Assembly (NCBI RefSeq): GCF_025629245.1
Contig: NZ_JANZXN010000022.1
Location: forward strand, 10,664-74,663
Direction: 5' to 3'
Source of the DNA: Natronobiforma cellulositropha
GTDB lineage: Archaea; Halobacteriota; Halobacteria; Halobacteriales; Natrialbaceae
Length of the DNA stretch: 64,000 nt
Made by a program: the position numbers and the translations under genes. Shown piece after piece: positions 1 through 9,407 of the stretch (positions are counted from its first letter, which is position 1; every line of letters begins with the position of its first letter). The notes beneath the pieces are model-generated. The model saw only the letters and a program-made list of their open reading frames with translations, ran no database searches and was not told the DNA's origin.

Positions 1-44
1 GAATATAGTAACTCTCATCTACTATTATCAGAATCTTAATCAAC

Positions 45-1310
45 ATGGTACCGGATACTCGAGAAGAGTTGTTCGACGAGCAGCGTGGCGTTGACAACTT
101 CTCATTCGTGGAGAAATCAGTGATCGGTGTGTACGGAGCAATCGCGTTCGGTCGGCTCTTTCCACGGCGGTACGCCGCGTACGCGGCAGTACTCTCGGTG
201 ATCGTCGGGTGGACCGCTGGGATGAGTGGGCTCCTCTACTTCGGGTTCATCGAGAGCCTCTCGCAGCCGAATATGCTCGCCAGCCTCACTTCACTCCCTG
301 CGTTCGTCACCTTCGCAGCGGGTGTCGTTTTCGGAATCGGCGTGGGGTGCTACGTCTTTTTCGGGCTGCTGGCACCGGCTGACATCTCCTCGGCGTATCC
401 AACGTTGAAAAATCCGATCACGCACTTGTTGATGATCGGGGGGATGCTCCTCATCGCAACCGCTGCGTTCTGGCTGGTCACATTTCTGAACTCACTTTCA
501 CCGATACTGGGATTTCTCATCGCTTCCCTGATCGTCCTCTATCGATACGTTCAAGATAGTTTCTGGCTCATGCTGGGAAGCTCTCGTAGACAAGTTCACC
601 TGATCTCGTACGTACTCCTCACCATCTCGTTTCTCATTCCCGTGGTCGCGTACCTGCTCGGCTACTTGCCAAGCTGGGGGCTCGACGAGTGGGCAGTCGC
701 ACTCGTATACGGGATTGTTGCGTACGCGGGAATCAGTGCGCCAGCGTCGGCAGCTTCAGGAATGGTCGAAGACGAGGTTCGAGGGGCCGCCGCGGGAATC
801 ATGCTCGCCGAACTCTACGCAGAAGAGAAGGCGGCGTTCGTCGAACGCGCACCTGACGACGTCAGCGTCGACCTTGAGACGCCACCGTCACCGCGTTCGT
901 ACACGCACCTCTCGCAACTCTCCCGTGAGTTAGATATCGAAGCACTTGACCAGTTGGTCGAGGCCTACGGGGTATACATCGACGCTTACACCTCGCTCGA
1001 CGACCTCCTCGAGGGATCGGTCACGACGAACGCAGCCACCGCAGACGAGACAGTCGAGACGCTCCTCGCGACATTAGCACGGAACGTCCACCCTTCGAAC
1101 TATGGCTCGAGTAGCGACGCTCTCGAAGCGGCGAGAACTCTCGAGTCGCTCGTCGAGGTATACACCGGGCCAGAAGGTGCGTCACTGCTCTCCGGGCTGG
1201 TGGAAAAAGCCCCTCTCCTCGAGCAGACCGGGCCGAGCGGTGAGAGCCTCGCTACCATCACGTCGGTCGTCGAATCCACGCCGGCCACGAACCGGCCTCC
1301 GGCTGCATAG
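45..1310 (+). CDS. Polytopic membrane protein of unknown function
   Basis: A 421-residue protein I do not recognise. Residues about 40-260 hold roughly six hydrophobic segments (for example around 45-70, 85-110, 125-150, 155-170, 185-205 and 215-235). From about 260 on the protein is acidic and soluble (many Glu, Asp, Ser, Thr), which suggests a membrane domain with a cytoplasmic helical tail. The ATG follows an AT-rich leader near the window edge with a TATA-like ATATAG at about 4-9, so a short leader is plausible. The next gene is on the same strand about 110 bases on and encodes an exporter ATPase, but there is no overlap to argue for an operon. No catalytic motif is visible. Confidence 0.75.
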   Translation: MVPDTREELFDEQRGVDNFSFVEKSVIGVYGAIAFGRLFPRRYAAYAAVLSVIVGWTAGMSGLLYFGFIESLSQPNMLASLTSLPAFVTFAAGVVFGIGVGCYVFFGLLAPADISSAYPTLKNPITHLLMIGGMLLIATAAFWLVTFLNSLSPILGFLIASLIVLYRYVQDSFWLMLGSSRRQVHLISYVLLTISFLIPVVAYLLGYLPSWGLDEWAVALVYGIVAYAGISAPASAASGMVEDEVRGAAAGIMLAELYAEEKAAFVERAPDDVSVDLETPPSPRSYTHLSQLSRELDIEALDQLVEAYGVYIDAYTSLDDLLEGSVTTNAATADETVETLLATLARNVHPSNYGSSSDALEAARTLESLVEVYTGPEGASLLSGLVEKAPLLEQTGPSGESLATITSVVESTPATNRPPAA

Positions 1311-1422
1311 GTTCACACTGTCCCGACGATGTGGGCTTCCCGGCAGCGCGGAACAATGAGAGAGTGACGGCCGCCAAGGCGACCCACAAACGCTTTTCCC
1401 ACCGGCTGTAGTGGGTGAGCCA

Positions 1423-2130
1423 ATGACGAGTTCGGGTGAGCGTGCGGTCAGCCTGCGAGACGTGCGCAAGACCTACCGTGTCGGCGAGCCGGTCCACGCC
1501 CTCGACGGCGTCAGCCTCGAGATTCCCCGCGGCTCCTACACCGCCATCGTCGGTCCGAGTGGGTCGGGAAAGTCGACGCTGATGCACCTGGTGGGCTGTC
1601 TCGACACCCCCACGGAGGGGGAGATTTCCGTCGGCGGCCGCGAGGTGACGGCGCTGAGCGAGCGCGAGCGCACCAGCCTCCGGGGGAGCGAGGTCGGCTT
1701 CGTCTTCCAGACGTTCAACCTCATGCCGCGGCTCTCCGCGCTCGAGAACGTCGCCCTCCCACAGCTGTTCCAGGGCGTCTCCACCGCGGAGCGACTCGAG
1801 CGCGCGCGGACGCTGCTCGAGGAGGTCGGACTCGGTGATCGGACCGACCACCTGCCGAACGAACTCTCCGGCGGCCAGCGCCAGCGCGTCGCGGTCGCCC
1901 GCGCGCTGGTCAACGACCCCGCGCTGGTCCTCGCCGACGAACCGACGGGCAACCTCGACACCGAGACCGGCGAGCGGATCCTCGCGCTGTTCGACGACCT
2001 CCACGCCGCCGGAAACACGGTCGTGATGGTGACCCACGAGCCACACGTCGCCGCCCGCGCAGAGCGGACCGTCCACCTCCTCGACGGGCGAATCGAGCGC
2101 ATCGAACCGGCGGGCGAGGGAAGAGAGTGA
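1423..2130 (+). CDS. ABC exporter ATP-binding protein, LolD/MacB type
   Basis: A 235-residue ATPase that energises the membrane protein encoded next. Walker A is GPSGSGKST (near 40), the Q-loop is FQTFNLMP, the signature is LSGGQRQRVA, Walker B is LVLADEPTGNLD and the switch His is in VTHEP. 'DEPTGNLD' together with a downstream FtsX-type permease is typical of the MacB/LolD class, which moves lipoproteins, peptides or drugs rather than importing solutes. A GTG four codons upstream (1411) is also possible; I chose the ATG because the conserved domain starts shortly after it. The stop TGA shares its last base with the permease start, indicating translational coupling. Confidence 0.93.
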   Translation: MTSSGERAVSLRDVRKTYRVGEPVHALDGVSLEIPRGSYTAIVGPSGSGKSTLMHLVGCLDTPTEGEISVGGREVTALSERERTSLRGSEVGFVFQTFNLMPRLSALENVALPQLFQGVSTAERLERARTLLEEVGLGDRTDHLPNELSGGQRQRVAVARALVNDPALVLADEPTGNLDTETGERILALFDDLHAAGNTVVMVTHEPHVAARAERTVHLLDGRIERIEPAGEGRE

Positions 2131-3395
2131 TGCGGCCGCTCGAGTTCCTGCGGCTGTCCTGGCGCTCGATTCGGGGCCACACCCTGCGCTCGACGCTGAC
2201 CACGCTGGGTATCGTCATCGGCATCGCGGCCGTCATCGCGTTCGTCACCCTCGGGGCGAGCCTGCAGGCGGGGATCATCGGCGACATCAGCCCGGACGAC
2301 CAGCGCAATCTCTACGGCTGGGCCGCCGACGAGGGCATCGAGGGCGGGCCGCTCGCGGGCGCACAGCCGGTGTTCAGCGAGACCGACCTCGAGACGGTGA
2401 GCGATCTCGAGGGCGTCGAGGCGGCCTACGGCTACGCGTCGATTCAGACGCAGGCGGTTTCGGACGGGGACGAGCAGGTCGCCCAGGGCGACGGTCTGAT
2501 CGCTGCCGGAGCGAGCTACATCCGCGAGGGCGACCTCCGGGAGGGCAGACAGTTCGAAGACGGCGAGCGCGAGGCGGTGATCAACCCGGCGATGGCAGCG
2601 CAGTTCGAGGAGAACGTCAGCGTCGGCGACGACCTCGAACTCACCTTCCTCGGCGGGCAGACGGCGACAGTGACGGTCGTCGGCATCACGGACACTTCGG
2701 AGGGACTCAGCCCGTTCGAGGGGTTCGAGGCCGCCCCGCGGGTCTACGTCCCGACCGACCCCTACTACGGCGAGGCCGCCGGTGGCGTCGGTGGCGGCGG
2801 CGAGGACGACGGCGAGGGCGTCCGCTTCGTCGCCATCGTCGTCGAGGCCGCGTCGATGGACGCGGCGGCGATCGACCGGGCGCGAACCGCTGCGACAGAC
2901 TACCTCGAGAGTCCCGAGTCGGACGCGGGCGAGCGCCTCGGCGAGGATCAGGTCGTCACCCTCCAGACGAGTACGGAACTGCTCCAGCAACTCGAGGACA
3001 TCCTCGACCTGTTGCAGAACTTCATCGTCGGCATCGCCGCCATCTCGCTGCTGGTGGGATCGATCGGCATCGCGAACATCATGCTGGTGTCGGTCACCGA
3101 ACGCACCCGCGAGATCGGCATCATGAAAGCCGTCGGCGCACAGAACCGCGACGTACTCGGACTCTTCCTCACGGAGGCGGTCGTCCTCGGCGTCGTCGGG
3201 GCGGTGATCGGCACCGGTCTCGGCCTGGCGGCGGGCTACCTCGGCGCGTGGTACATCGACCTCCCGCCCGTCTACCCGCTCGAGTACGTCGCGCTCGCTA
3301 TCGCCGTCGGCGTCCTCGTCGGCGTCCTCTCGGGGCTGTATCCGGCCTGGCGCGCGGCGCGAACCGATCCGATCGACGCGCTGCGCTACGAGTGA
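2130..3395 (+). CDS. ABC exporter permease, MacB/FtsX family
   Basis: A 421-residue permease partnering the preceding ATPase. Topology is the family pattern: one N-terminal membrane helix (about 20-45), a large extracytoplasmic MacB-like periplasmic-core domain (about 50-290), then three C-terminal helices (about 300-325, 345-375, 385-410) forming the FtsX domain. The conserved 'TRTREIGIMKAVGA' element follows the second helix. The end 'YPAWRAARTDPIDALRYE' is the standard C-terminus of the family. ATG at 2130 overlaps the upstream stop; a GTG directly before it is an alternative. The substrate is unknown; no outer-membrane partner is expected in an archaeon. Confidence 0.92.
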   Translation: MRPLEFLRLSWRSIRGHTLRSTLTTLGIVIGIAAVIAFVTLGASLQAGIIGDISPDDQRNLYGWAADEGIEGGPLAGAQPVFSETDLETVSDLEGVEAAYGYASIQTQAVSDGDEQVAQGDGLIAAGASYIREGDLREGRQFEDGEREAVINPAMAAQFEENVSVGDDLELTFLGGQTATVTVVGITDTSEGLSPFEGFEAAPRVYVPTDPYYGEAAGGVGGGGEDDGEGVRFVAIVVEAASMDAAAIDRARTAATDYLESPESDAGERLGEDQVVTLQTSTELLQQLEDILDLLQNFIVGIAAISLLVGSIGIANIMLVSVTERTREIGIMKAVGAQNRDVLGLFLTEAVVLGVVGAVIGTGLGLAAGYLGAWYIDLPPVYPLEYVALAIAVGVLVGVLSGLYPAWRAARTDPIDALRYE

Positions 3396-3408
3396 CGACT
3401 CGAGCGCG

Positions 3409-3945
3409 TCAGCGCTCGTGGTCAGCGTCGGCGTCGTCGACGCGTTCGGTCACGTCGACGTACTCGTCTGGGTCGCCCCTCGAGTGGGGGCGCTCGCGTG
3501 CCGGGTCGTGGCGGGCCTCGGAGTGAGTAGCCGTCTGGCCGTCCGGTGGCGAGGTGCCGACGGCGTCGTAGACGGCGACTCGCTGGTCGGGGTAGTCACC
3601 GGCGAGGTACGCGCCGAGGTAGCCGCCGAGCGCCGCGAGGCCGACGGTGTAGGCGAGGGTGACGAGGGCGAAGAAGGCGAAGAACAGCAGCGCGAAGAGG
3701 AAGCCAGTGGCGGGGATTCCGCCAGCGCCGACGCCGAAGCCGAGAAAGCCGAGGACGAAGAACCCGCCGAGGGCGACCGGCACCAGCATGAACAGGCCCG
3801 AGATCGCCCCGGTGACCGTCCCCTCGCGGCCGTCGGGTCCCTCGAGAAACCCGGCGACGGCACCGCCGAGGAGCGTCGAAAAGGGGATGAACGAGAGGAG
3901 GACACCGGCGACCGCGCCGACGAGTGCATTGATGAACGTTCCCAT
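3409..3945 (-). CDS. DUF5518-like haloarchaeal membrane protein
   Basis: A 178-residue protein on the opposite strand to the exporter. The N-terminal ~115 residues contain four Gly/Ala-rich membrane segments: a first pair at about 5-25 and 45-65, then a Phe-rich pair at about 70-110. The first repeat has the form 'VGAVAGVLLSFIPFSTLLGGAVAGFLEG', shortened here to its ends VGAVAG and GFLEG. The last 60 residues are charged and probably disordered. The pattern matches the haloarchaeal DUF5518 family, whose function is unknown. The frame opens seven codons earlier, but the ATG at 3945 directly precedes the first helix. It stands alone, convergent with the exporter permease. Confidence 0.7.
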   Translation of the reverse strand: MGTFINALVGAVAGVLLSFIPFSTLLGGAVAGFLEGPDGREGTVTGAISGLFMLVPVALGGFFVLGFLGFGVGAGGIPATGFLFALLFFAFFALVTLAYTVGLAALGGYLGAYLAGDYPDQRVAVYDAVGTSPPDGQTATHSEARHDPARERPHSRGDPDEYVDVTERVDDADADHER

Positions 3946-4045
3946 ACATGTACGAGAGCGGGACACGTATTAAAAAGACGGGTGGCGGTGCGGTCGGGGG
4001 CGCCACTGGCCGATCGCTCCCCGACGGCGGGAGGGCGCTGGCCGG

Positions 4046-5197
4046 TCACGCGTCGGGGTCGAGCGCCGACTGGCTCGCCCCGGGTGCGTCCGTCTCGAGT
4101 GCGTCCGAGCCGTCGCGGTCGCCCTCACTCGAGTCGTCACCGTCACCTTCGTCGAAGGCGAGTTCGTCCTCGCGCTCGGCGTCGTGCGGGTCAGAGAGTT
4201 CCTCGAGCGGCTGGTCGGCGTTGACCTCGGCGGCGAGTAAGGAGACGGCTTCGACGAAGACGGCGACGAGCAGGGGACCGACGACGATGCCGATGGCGCC
4301 GAGAGTGAACAGACCGCCGGTGAAGCCGACGAAGTAGAGGCTGCCGGGGAGTCCGGCCGAGCGGCGGGCGAGTCGGGGTCTGACGGTTACGTCGGGGAGC
4401 CAGGCGATGAGGGCGACGCCGCCGACGCCGACGAGGAGGGCGGCGCTCACGTCGCCGAGGGCGAGCTGGTAGAGTGCGAGCGGGACGACGAGCAGACTGG
4501 GACCGATGATGGGGACGAACTGGAGGATGGCGGCGATGACCGCGAGGACGAGCGCCGATTCGTAGCCGAGCAGCCAGAAGAACGGGTACGCGAGGACGAA
4601 GGTGGCGACGCCGGTGGCGACCTGCAGGACGTAGATGGCGTAGAGCGTCTCTCGAGCACGCGTCGCGAGCGCGAAGACGATATCGCGATACTCCCGCGGG
4701 ACGGGGGCGATGGCCGCGCGCGCGGCGCTGTCGCCCTGGAGGAGGATGCCGAACAGCAGGAGGACGAACAGTGCCGCCTTCACGGCGAGCACCGGCGCAC
4801 TGGCCGCGAGCGTGGTCGCGATGCCCTGGAGCGTCGAAATCGCGAGCGACTGCACCTCGGTCGCCTCGACGGTCATCGTCGTCTCGAAGACGGTGACCGA
4901 GAACTCGTCGGGGAGACCCTCGACGAAGGCGAGGACGTCCTCGAGTCGCAAGTAGAGCGTGAGGAAGATCGGTGCGAGCACGACGAACACACAGAGGAAG
5001 CCGACGAGCGTCGCGAGCACGCCCGCGCTCCACTCGCTGATGCCGCGTCTGACCAGCCAGCGGTGGACCGGCGCGAGGACGAACGCGACGGTAATCGCGA
5101 ACATGATCGTCCCGAGGACCTCGAGTAAGATCGCCCCCGTGACGACGCCGAGGGCGACGACGACGCCCGCGAGGACGTACCGGCGATTCGCTGTCAC
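4046..5197 (-). CDS. AI-2E family transporter (PerM/UPF0118 type)
   Basis: About 383 residues with the eight-helix layout of the AI-2E/PerM superfamily: two N-terminal hydrophobic segments, a central extracytoplasmic stretch (near 95-150), then five or six further helices. The 'QFVPIIGPSLLVVP' segment followed by the 'GVGGVALIAWLPDVTVRPRL' region is typical of these proteins. Members export small molecules or act as Na+(Li+)/H+ antiporters; the substrate here cannot be told. The C-terminal 60 residues are an acidic tail (DGDGDDSSEGD), a common halophilic extension. The open frame runs to 5383, overlapping the region before thiB. I place the start at GTG 5197, just before the first helix, which is an inference. 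Confidence 0.82.
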   Translation of the reverse strand: MTANRRYVLAGVVVALGVVTGAILLEVLGTIMFAITVAFVLAPVHRWLVRRGISEWSAGVLATLVGFLCVFVVLAPIFLTLYLRLEDVLAFVEGLPDEFSVTVFETTMTVEATEVQSLAISTLQGIATTLAASAPVLAVKAALFVLLLFGILLQGDSAARAAIAPVPREYRDIVFALATRARETLYAIYVLQVATGVATFVLAYPFFWLLGYESALVLAVIAAILQFVPIIGPSLLVVPLALYQLALGDVSAALLVGVGGVALIAWLPDVTVRPRLARRSAGLPGSLYFVGFTGGLFTLGAIGIVVGPLLVAVFVEAVSLLAAEVNADQPLEELSDPHDAEREDELAFDEGDGDDSSEGDRDGSDALETDAPGASQSALDPDA

Positions 5198-5288
5198 GGC
5201 TAAGGGCTTCGTTCGGATCCACAAAACTGTTCTCTTCACCGACGCGTCAGGCACGCCGCTTAAGACCACCGAGTGAAGACACTCGGTA

Positions 5289-6449
5289 ATGGACCGACGC
5301 ACGCTGTTGCGAGCGCTCGGCGGGGTGAGTGTCGGCGTCTCCCTCGCTGGCTGTGCGACACAGGACAACGGCACGGACGACACCGACGGCCTCGAAGACG
5401 ACGGCCTCGAAGACGAGACCGACGACGCGACGAACGTGAGCGATCCCGACGGGGACGAACTCGAGGGGACACTCTGGGTCGCGACCTACAGTTCGATGCT
5501 CGAAGACGAGAACCCCGCGGGCGTCTGGATCGAGGAGGCGTTCGAGGAGGCCTATCCCGGCATCGAACTCGAGTGGACGGTGCCCGACGGCGACGTCGGC
5601 CACTACATCCAGCGCGCCCAGCAGGGCGTCGAAGTCGAGACCGACGTCTACCTCGGGCTCAACGTCGACGACCTCGTCCGGATCGACGATACGCTCGACG
5701 AACAGCTGTTCGTCAGCCTCGAGCGCGACCGGATCGAGCGAATCGACCGCGTCCGCGAGGACCCATCGGTCGAGTTCGACGACCCCCACGGCCGGGTCGT
5801 GCCCTACGATACGGGCTACATCAGCCTCGTCTACGACGAGACCGAGGTACCCGAGCCGACCTCGTTCGACGACCTCACCGAACCGGAGTTCGAGGACGCC
5901 CTCCTGATCCAGAACGCCCAGTACTCCGATCCGGGCCAGGCGTTCTTACTCTGGACGATCGCCGAGTTCGGCGAGGACGGCTACCTCGAGTACTGGGAGG
6001 CGCTGCTCGAGAACGGCGTCTCAGACCGCGACGACTGGTGGTCCTCCTACCTCGCCTACCTCGAAGAAGAGCGCCCGATGGTCGTCTCCTACTCGACCGA
6101 CCAGGTGTACGCCGTCGCCGACGGCCACGACCTCTCGCGCCACCAGGTCGGCTTCCTCGACGGCCAGGGCTACGCCAACCCCGAGGGGGTGGGCATCTTC
6201 ACCGACAGCGAAAAGGGCGACCTCGCCTACGCCTTCATCGACTTCCTGCTCTCGCGCGACGCCCAGGCCGAGATCGCGACCCGGAACGTCCAGTTCCCCG
6301 CCGTCGCCGACGAGTACGTCGACCTCGACGAGTCGTTCACCGACTACGCGTTCGAACCGGACGAGCCAGTGGCGCTCGGCTACGACGACCTCAGCGGCAA
6401 CCTCGACGAGTGGGTCGACGACTGGGCGCGGCTGCTCGCGACGCAGTGA
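5289..6449 (+). CDS. thiB: Thiamine ABC transporter substrate-binding lipoprotein
   Basis: A 386-residue extracellular binding protein. The N-terminus has a Tat-like RRTLLRALGG and a lipobox ending in LAGC at about residue 22, followed by an acidic linker. The mature part follows the E. coli ThiB pattern: 'TDVYLGLNVDDL', 'PYDTGYISLVYD', 'PGQAFLLWTIAEFG' and 'VVSYSTDQVY', which correspond to ADVVLGL, PFDYGYF, PGLGLLLW and VLSYTTS of ThiB. It should deliver thiamine or its phosphates to the permease encoded three bases later. A TATA-like TTAAG precedes it by about 20 bases, so the transcript may be nearly leaderless. No ThiQ-type ATPase gene follows. Confidence 0.85.
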   Translation: MDRRTLLRALGGVSVGVSLAGCATQDNGTDDTDGLEDDGLEDETDDATNVSDPDGDELEGTLWVATYSSMLEDENPAGVWIEEAFEEAYPGIELEWTVPDGDVGHYIQRAQQGVEVETDVYLGLNVDDLVRIDDTLDEQLFVSLERDRIERIDRVREDPSVEFDDPHGRVVPYDTGYISLVYDETEVPEPTSFDDLTEPEFEDALLIQNAQYSDPGQAFLLWTIAEFGEDGYLEYWEALLENGVSDRDDWWSSYLAYLEEERPMVVSYSTDQVYAVADGHDLSRHQVGFLDGQGYANPEGVGIFTDSEKGDLAYAFIDFLLSRDAQAEIATRNVQFPAVADEYVDLDESFTDYAFEPDEPVALGYDDLSGNLDEWVDDWARLLATQ

Positions 6450-6452
6450 GCC

Positions 6453-8309
6453 GTGGCCGACTCGAGCGGGCCTGACGCTGGGACCACCTCCCCTGCGACC
6501 AGCGTCGTCCGCACGCTCACCGGGTGGACCGGCCGCCACGCGCTCGCACTCGCCGCGCTCGCGACGGCGGCCGTCCTCGGCGTCGTCGCCTACCTCCCGA
6601 TCGGTCTGGTCTTCGCCGAGGCGTTCCTCGAGGACGGCCGGCTCACGCTCGCGGCGTTTCACGCGGTGCTCACCGACCCGTTCTACGTCGGCCCGCTCGC
6701 CGGCGTCTTCGAGGAGCCGCTCGCGCTCGGGACCCACTTCTCGGCGCTGTTCGCCTGGGTGCGCGCCGGCTTCCCCGCGGTCGGGATGGGCCTGTTCGGC
6801 TTTACGGCCTACCAGGCGGCGCTGTCGACGCTCGCGAGCCTCGCACTCGGCCTGCCCGCCGCCTACGTGCTGGCGACCTACGAGTTTCGCGGCCGGCAGA
6901 CACTGCGCTCGCTCACCATCCTCCCGTTCGTCCTCCCCGGCATCCTCGTCGCAGCGGGCTTCTACGCCATGTTCGGCCAGGCGGGGACGCTCAACACCCT
7001 GCTCGGCACCGTCGGTCTCGGTCCCTACCCGTTCCTCTCGAGGTACCCCCTCGCGGTGGTGGTCCTCGCCCACGCCTTCTACAACGCGCCGCTGGTCGCG
7101 CGCATCACCGTCGCCGCCTGGGAGTCACTCGACGTGAGCGCACTCGAGACCGCCCGCTCGCTCGGCGCGAGTCGCCGCCGGGCGTTTCTCGACGTGGTCG
7201 TCCCACAGCTGCTGCCTGCGGTGCTCACCGGCGCGCTCCTCACCTTCGTCTTCACGTTCATGACGTTCCCCATCGTGCTCGCCCTCGGCGGTCTCCAGCT
7301 CGCGACCGTCGAGGTCTGGGTCTACGACCGCGTCGGCAGGCTGGCGTTCGCCGAGGCGGCCACGCTCGCGATTCTCGAGACCGTCGTCTCGCTCTCGCTC
7401 ACCTACGCCTACCTGCGTTACGAGTCCGCACAGGCGAGCGTCGCACGGGTGGGACGGCCGCCGTCGCGCGAGGCGCTGTTCCCCGACTGGCGCCTCGAGA
7501 CGCTCTGTGCGCCGCGTCGCCTCGCCGTCGTCGGCTACGGCCTGCTCGCGCTCGTCGTCTTCGTCGGGCCGCTCGCGAGCCTCGTCCTCGGCAGTCTCAC
7601 CGACGGGAGCGGGTTCACGCTGGCACACTACCGCTTTCTCGCCGAGCGCCAGGCGACCGGCGCGAGCTACCAGACGCTGCCGTGGCCGGCGGTCCGCAAC
7701 TCGCTGCTGTTCGGTCTCGCGACGCTGGCGCTCGCGGTGCCGATGGGGGTCGTGATCGCCGTCCTGGTGGCGCGCTCGCGGTGGGGTGCCGTGATCGACA
7801 CGCTGGCGATGGTCCCCCTCGCCGTCAGCGGCATCGTCTTCGGCATCGGCTTGCTCCAGGGACTCGTCTTCGGTGTCTCGCTACCCGGCGGCACCCGCCT
7901 CCAGTTCACCGGCGTCGCCGCCATCGTCGCCGCCCACGCCGTCGCGGCCTACCCGTTCGTCGTCCGCACCGTCTCGCCGGTGCTCGGCGGACTCGACCCG
8001 GCGATGGTCGAATCGGCACGCGCGCTCGGGGCCACGCGCGCGCGGGCGTTACTCGACATCGAACTGCCGCTGGTCGCGAGCGCCGTCGTCGCCGGGGCCG
8101 CGTTCGCCTTCGCCATCTCGATCGGCGAGTTCTCCTCGACGGTGATCCTCGCGAGCGGCGGTGACACCTACACGATGCCGGTCGCCCTCGAGCGCTACCT
8201 CGGGCGGCGGAGCGGACCCGCCCTCGCGATGGGGACCGTCTTACTCGTCGTCACGGCGCTGAGTTTCGTCGTCATCGACCGGGTCGGCGGCCGGTTCGAG
8301 CACCGATGA
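6453..8309 (+). CDS. thiP: Thiamine ABC transporter permease, two-module
   Basis: A 618-residue membrane protein with two homologous permease halves (about 60-300 and 350-610). Each ends in an EAA-type loop that docks the ATPase: 'ETARSLGASRRRAFLDVVVPQLLPA' in the first (shown by its ends ETARSLGA and VVPQLLPA) and 'ESARALGATRARALLDIELPL' in the second (ESARALGA, IELPL). About twelve helices are predicted. The start is GTG three bases after thiB, and the coding sequences are certainly co-transcribed. Size and module order match ThiP/FbpB-like permeases; the ThiB-like partner decides in favour of thiamine. The missing third component must be supplied from elsewhere. Confidence 0.86.
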   Translation: MADSSGPDAGTTSPATSVVRTLTGWTGRHALALAALATAAVLGVVAYLPIGLVFAEAFLEDGRLTLAAFHAVLTDPFYVGPLAGVFEEPLALGTHFSALFAWVRAGFPAVGMGLFGFTAYQAALSTLASLALGLPAAYVLATYEFRGRQTLRSLTILPFVLPGILVAAGFYAMFGQAGTLNTLLGTVGLGPYPFLSRYPLAVVVLAHAFYNAPLVARITVAAWESLDVSALETARSLGASRRRAFLDVVVPQLLPAVLTGALLTFVFTFMTFPIVLALGGLQLATVEVWVYDRVGRLAFAEAATLAILETVVSLSLTYAYLRYESAQASVARVGRPPSREALFPDWRLETLCAPRRLAVVGYGLLALVVFVGPLASLVLGSLTDGSGFTLAHYRFLAERQATGASYQTLPWPAVRNSLLFGLATLALAVPMGVVIAVLVARSRWGAVIDTLAMVPLAVSGIVFGIGLLQGLVFGVSLPGGTRLQFTGVAAIVAAHAVAAYPFVVRTVSPVLGGLDPAMVESARALGATRARALLDIELPLVASAVVAGAAFAFAISIGEFSSTVILASGGDTYTMPVALERYLGRRSGPALAMGTVLLVVTALSFVVIDRVGGRFEHR

Positions 8310-8456
8310 CGCCTCGAGCGACCCGGAGATGTTCGATGGCCGTTCTATCGCGGTGAGAATCGCCACTGCCAGTGACTACGGCAGCGGGTGAAGATACGTC
8401 TACGGACGGCTGTCTGGACCGGCCGCGACCGACTCAACCCCACACTCGAGACACTC

Positions 8457-8765
8457 ATGAACGACTACACCACCATCATCGTCCTCGCGAGCACCGCGAC
8501 CTTCGCCACCGGCGGTCTCGTCGCCTGGTTCGCCTACCGGGCGTGCAGACGAACCGGCTCACACGCACTGCGCGCGCTCGCCATCGGCTTCACACTCGTC
8601 GTCGTCGGCTCAGCCATCGGCGGTCTCGCCCACCTCGGCGGTGACATCGCCCTCGGCGTCGCCCTCCAGAGCGGCGTCACCGCCATCGGCTTCGCCACGG
8701 TGCTCTACTCGCTGTTCGTCGGCCCACCGCCGACGACGACCACCGTCGCGAGGTGGGCCGAGTGA
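8457..8765 (+). CDS. Small three-helix membrane protein, DUF7521-like
   Basis: A 102-residue protein with three or four hydrophobic segments (about 5-25, 40-60, 62-85) separated by short loops, including '[20 protein letters not shown]'-type basic linker (shown by AYRACRRTG). Such small proteins are common next to winged-helix regulators in haloarchaea (DUF7521 family) but no regulator is adjacent here. The open frame extends 23 codons upstream; I chose the ATG directly before the first helix. Its stop overlaps the GTG start of the FAD synthase gene, so the two are probably co-translated. Function unknown. Confidence 0.68.
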   Translation: MNDYTTIIVLASTATFATGGLVAWFAYRACRRTGSHALRALAIGFTLVVVGSAIGGLAHLGGDIALGVALQSGVTAIGFATVLYSLFVGPPPTTTTVARWAE

Positions 8766-9280
8766 GCGACGAGCCACCGGCACGGACGGACGCGAACACG
8801 CGAGCAACTGACGAGGGACCGACGCGCGTGCTCGCGCAGGGAACCTTCGACATCCTCCACCCCGGCCACCTCCACTACCTCCGCGAGGCGGCCGCGATGG
8901 GCGATCAGCTCCACGTCGTCGTCGCCACCCCCGAGTGTGTCACCCACAAACCCAAACCCATCCTCCCGCTCGGCCAGCGGCGCGCACTCGTCGCGGCGCT
9001 CGAGGTCGTCGACCACGCCCACTCCGGACACCCCTCTGATATCTCCGTCCCGGTACGGCTGATCGATCCCGATGTCCTCGTCCTCGGCCACGACCAGCAC
9101 CACGACGAGGCAGCGCTCGCCGACGCGCTCGAGTCCTGGGACGTCGACTGCGAGATCAGACGCGCGAGCCCGCGCGAGCCGGACGGAGACGAGCTGCTCT
9201 CGAGCAGCGCGATCCGTGCGCGTATCCGCGAGCGAACGGCAGCTGGCCGAGTCGAACCGGAGACGCTCGAGTCCTCCTGA
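8762..9280 (+). CDS. ribL: Archaeal FAD synthase (FMN adenylyltransferase)
   Basis: A 172-residue nucleotidyltransferase that transfers AMP (or CMP in related enzymes) to FMN, making FAD. It has the class motif '[10 protein letters not shown]' (residues about 25-34, HxGH), a Lys/Pro loop '[17 protein letters not shown]' and the C-terminal 'SSSAIRARI', equivalent to the ISSTxIR loop. The cysteines reported for methanogen RibL are not prominent. The start GTG at 8762 overlaps the upstream stop; an earlier GTG (8753) is possible. Riboflavin synthase, an earlier step of the same pathway, is also in this window at 51870. A glycerol-3-phosphate cytidylyltransferase is the closest alternative. Confidence 0.85.
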   Translation: MSDEPPARTDANTRATDEGPTRVLAQGTFDILHPGHLHYLREAAAMGDQLHVVVATPECVTHKPKPILPLGQRRALVAALEVVDHAHSGHPSDISVPVRLIDPDVLVLGHDQHHDEAALADALESWDVDCEIRRASPREPDGDELLSSSAIRARIRERTAAGRVEPETLESS

Positions 9281-9407
9281 GACCGGGGTGAGGTGACAGC
9301 GGACGGTCCGTTTCGAGTGAATGCGGCCGACCCCGACGGCGCCCGCCATCTCACGGGCCACAACAGTTAGGATCCTCGAACGGTATAGTCGAACACGATC
9401 TATTATC

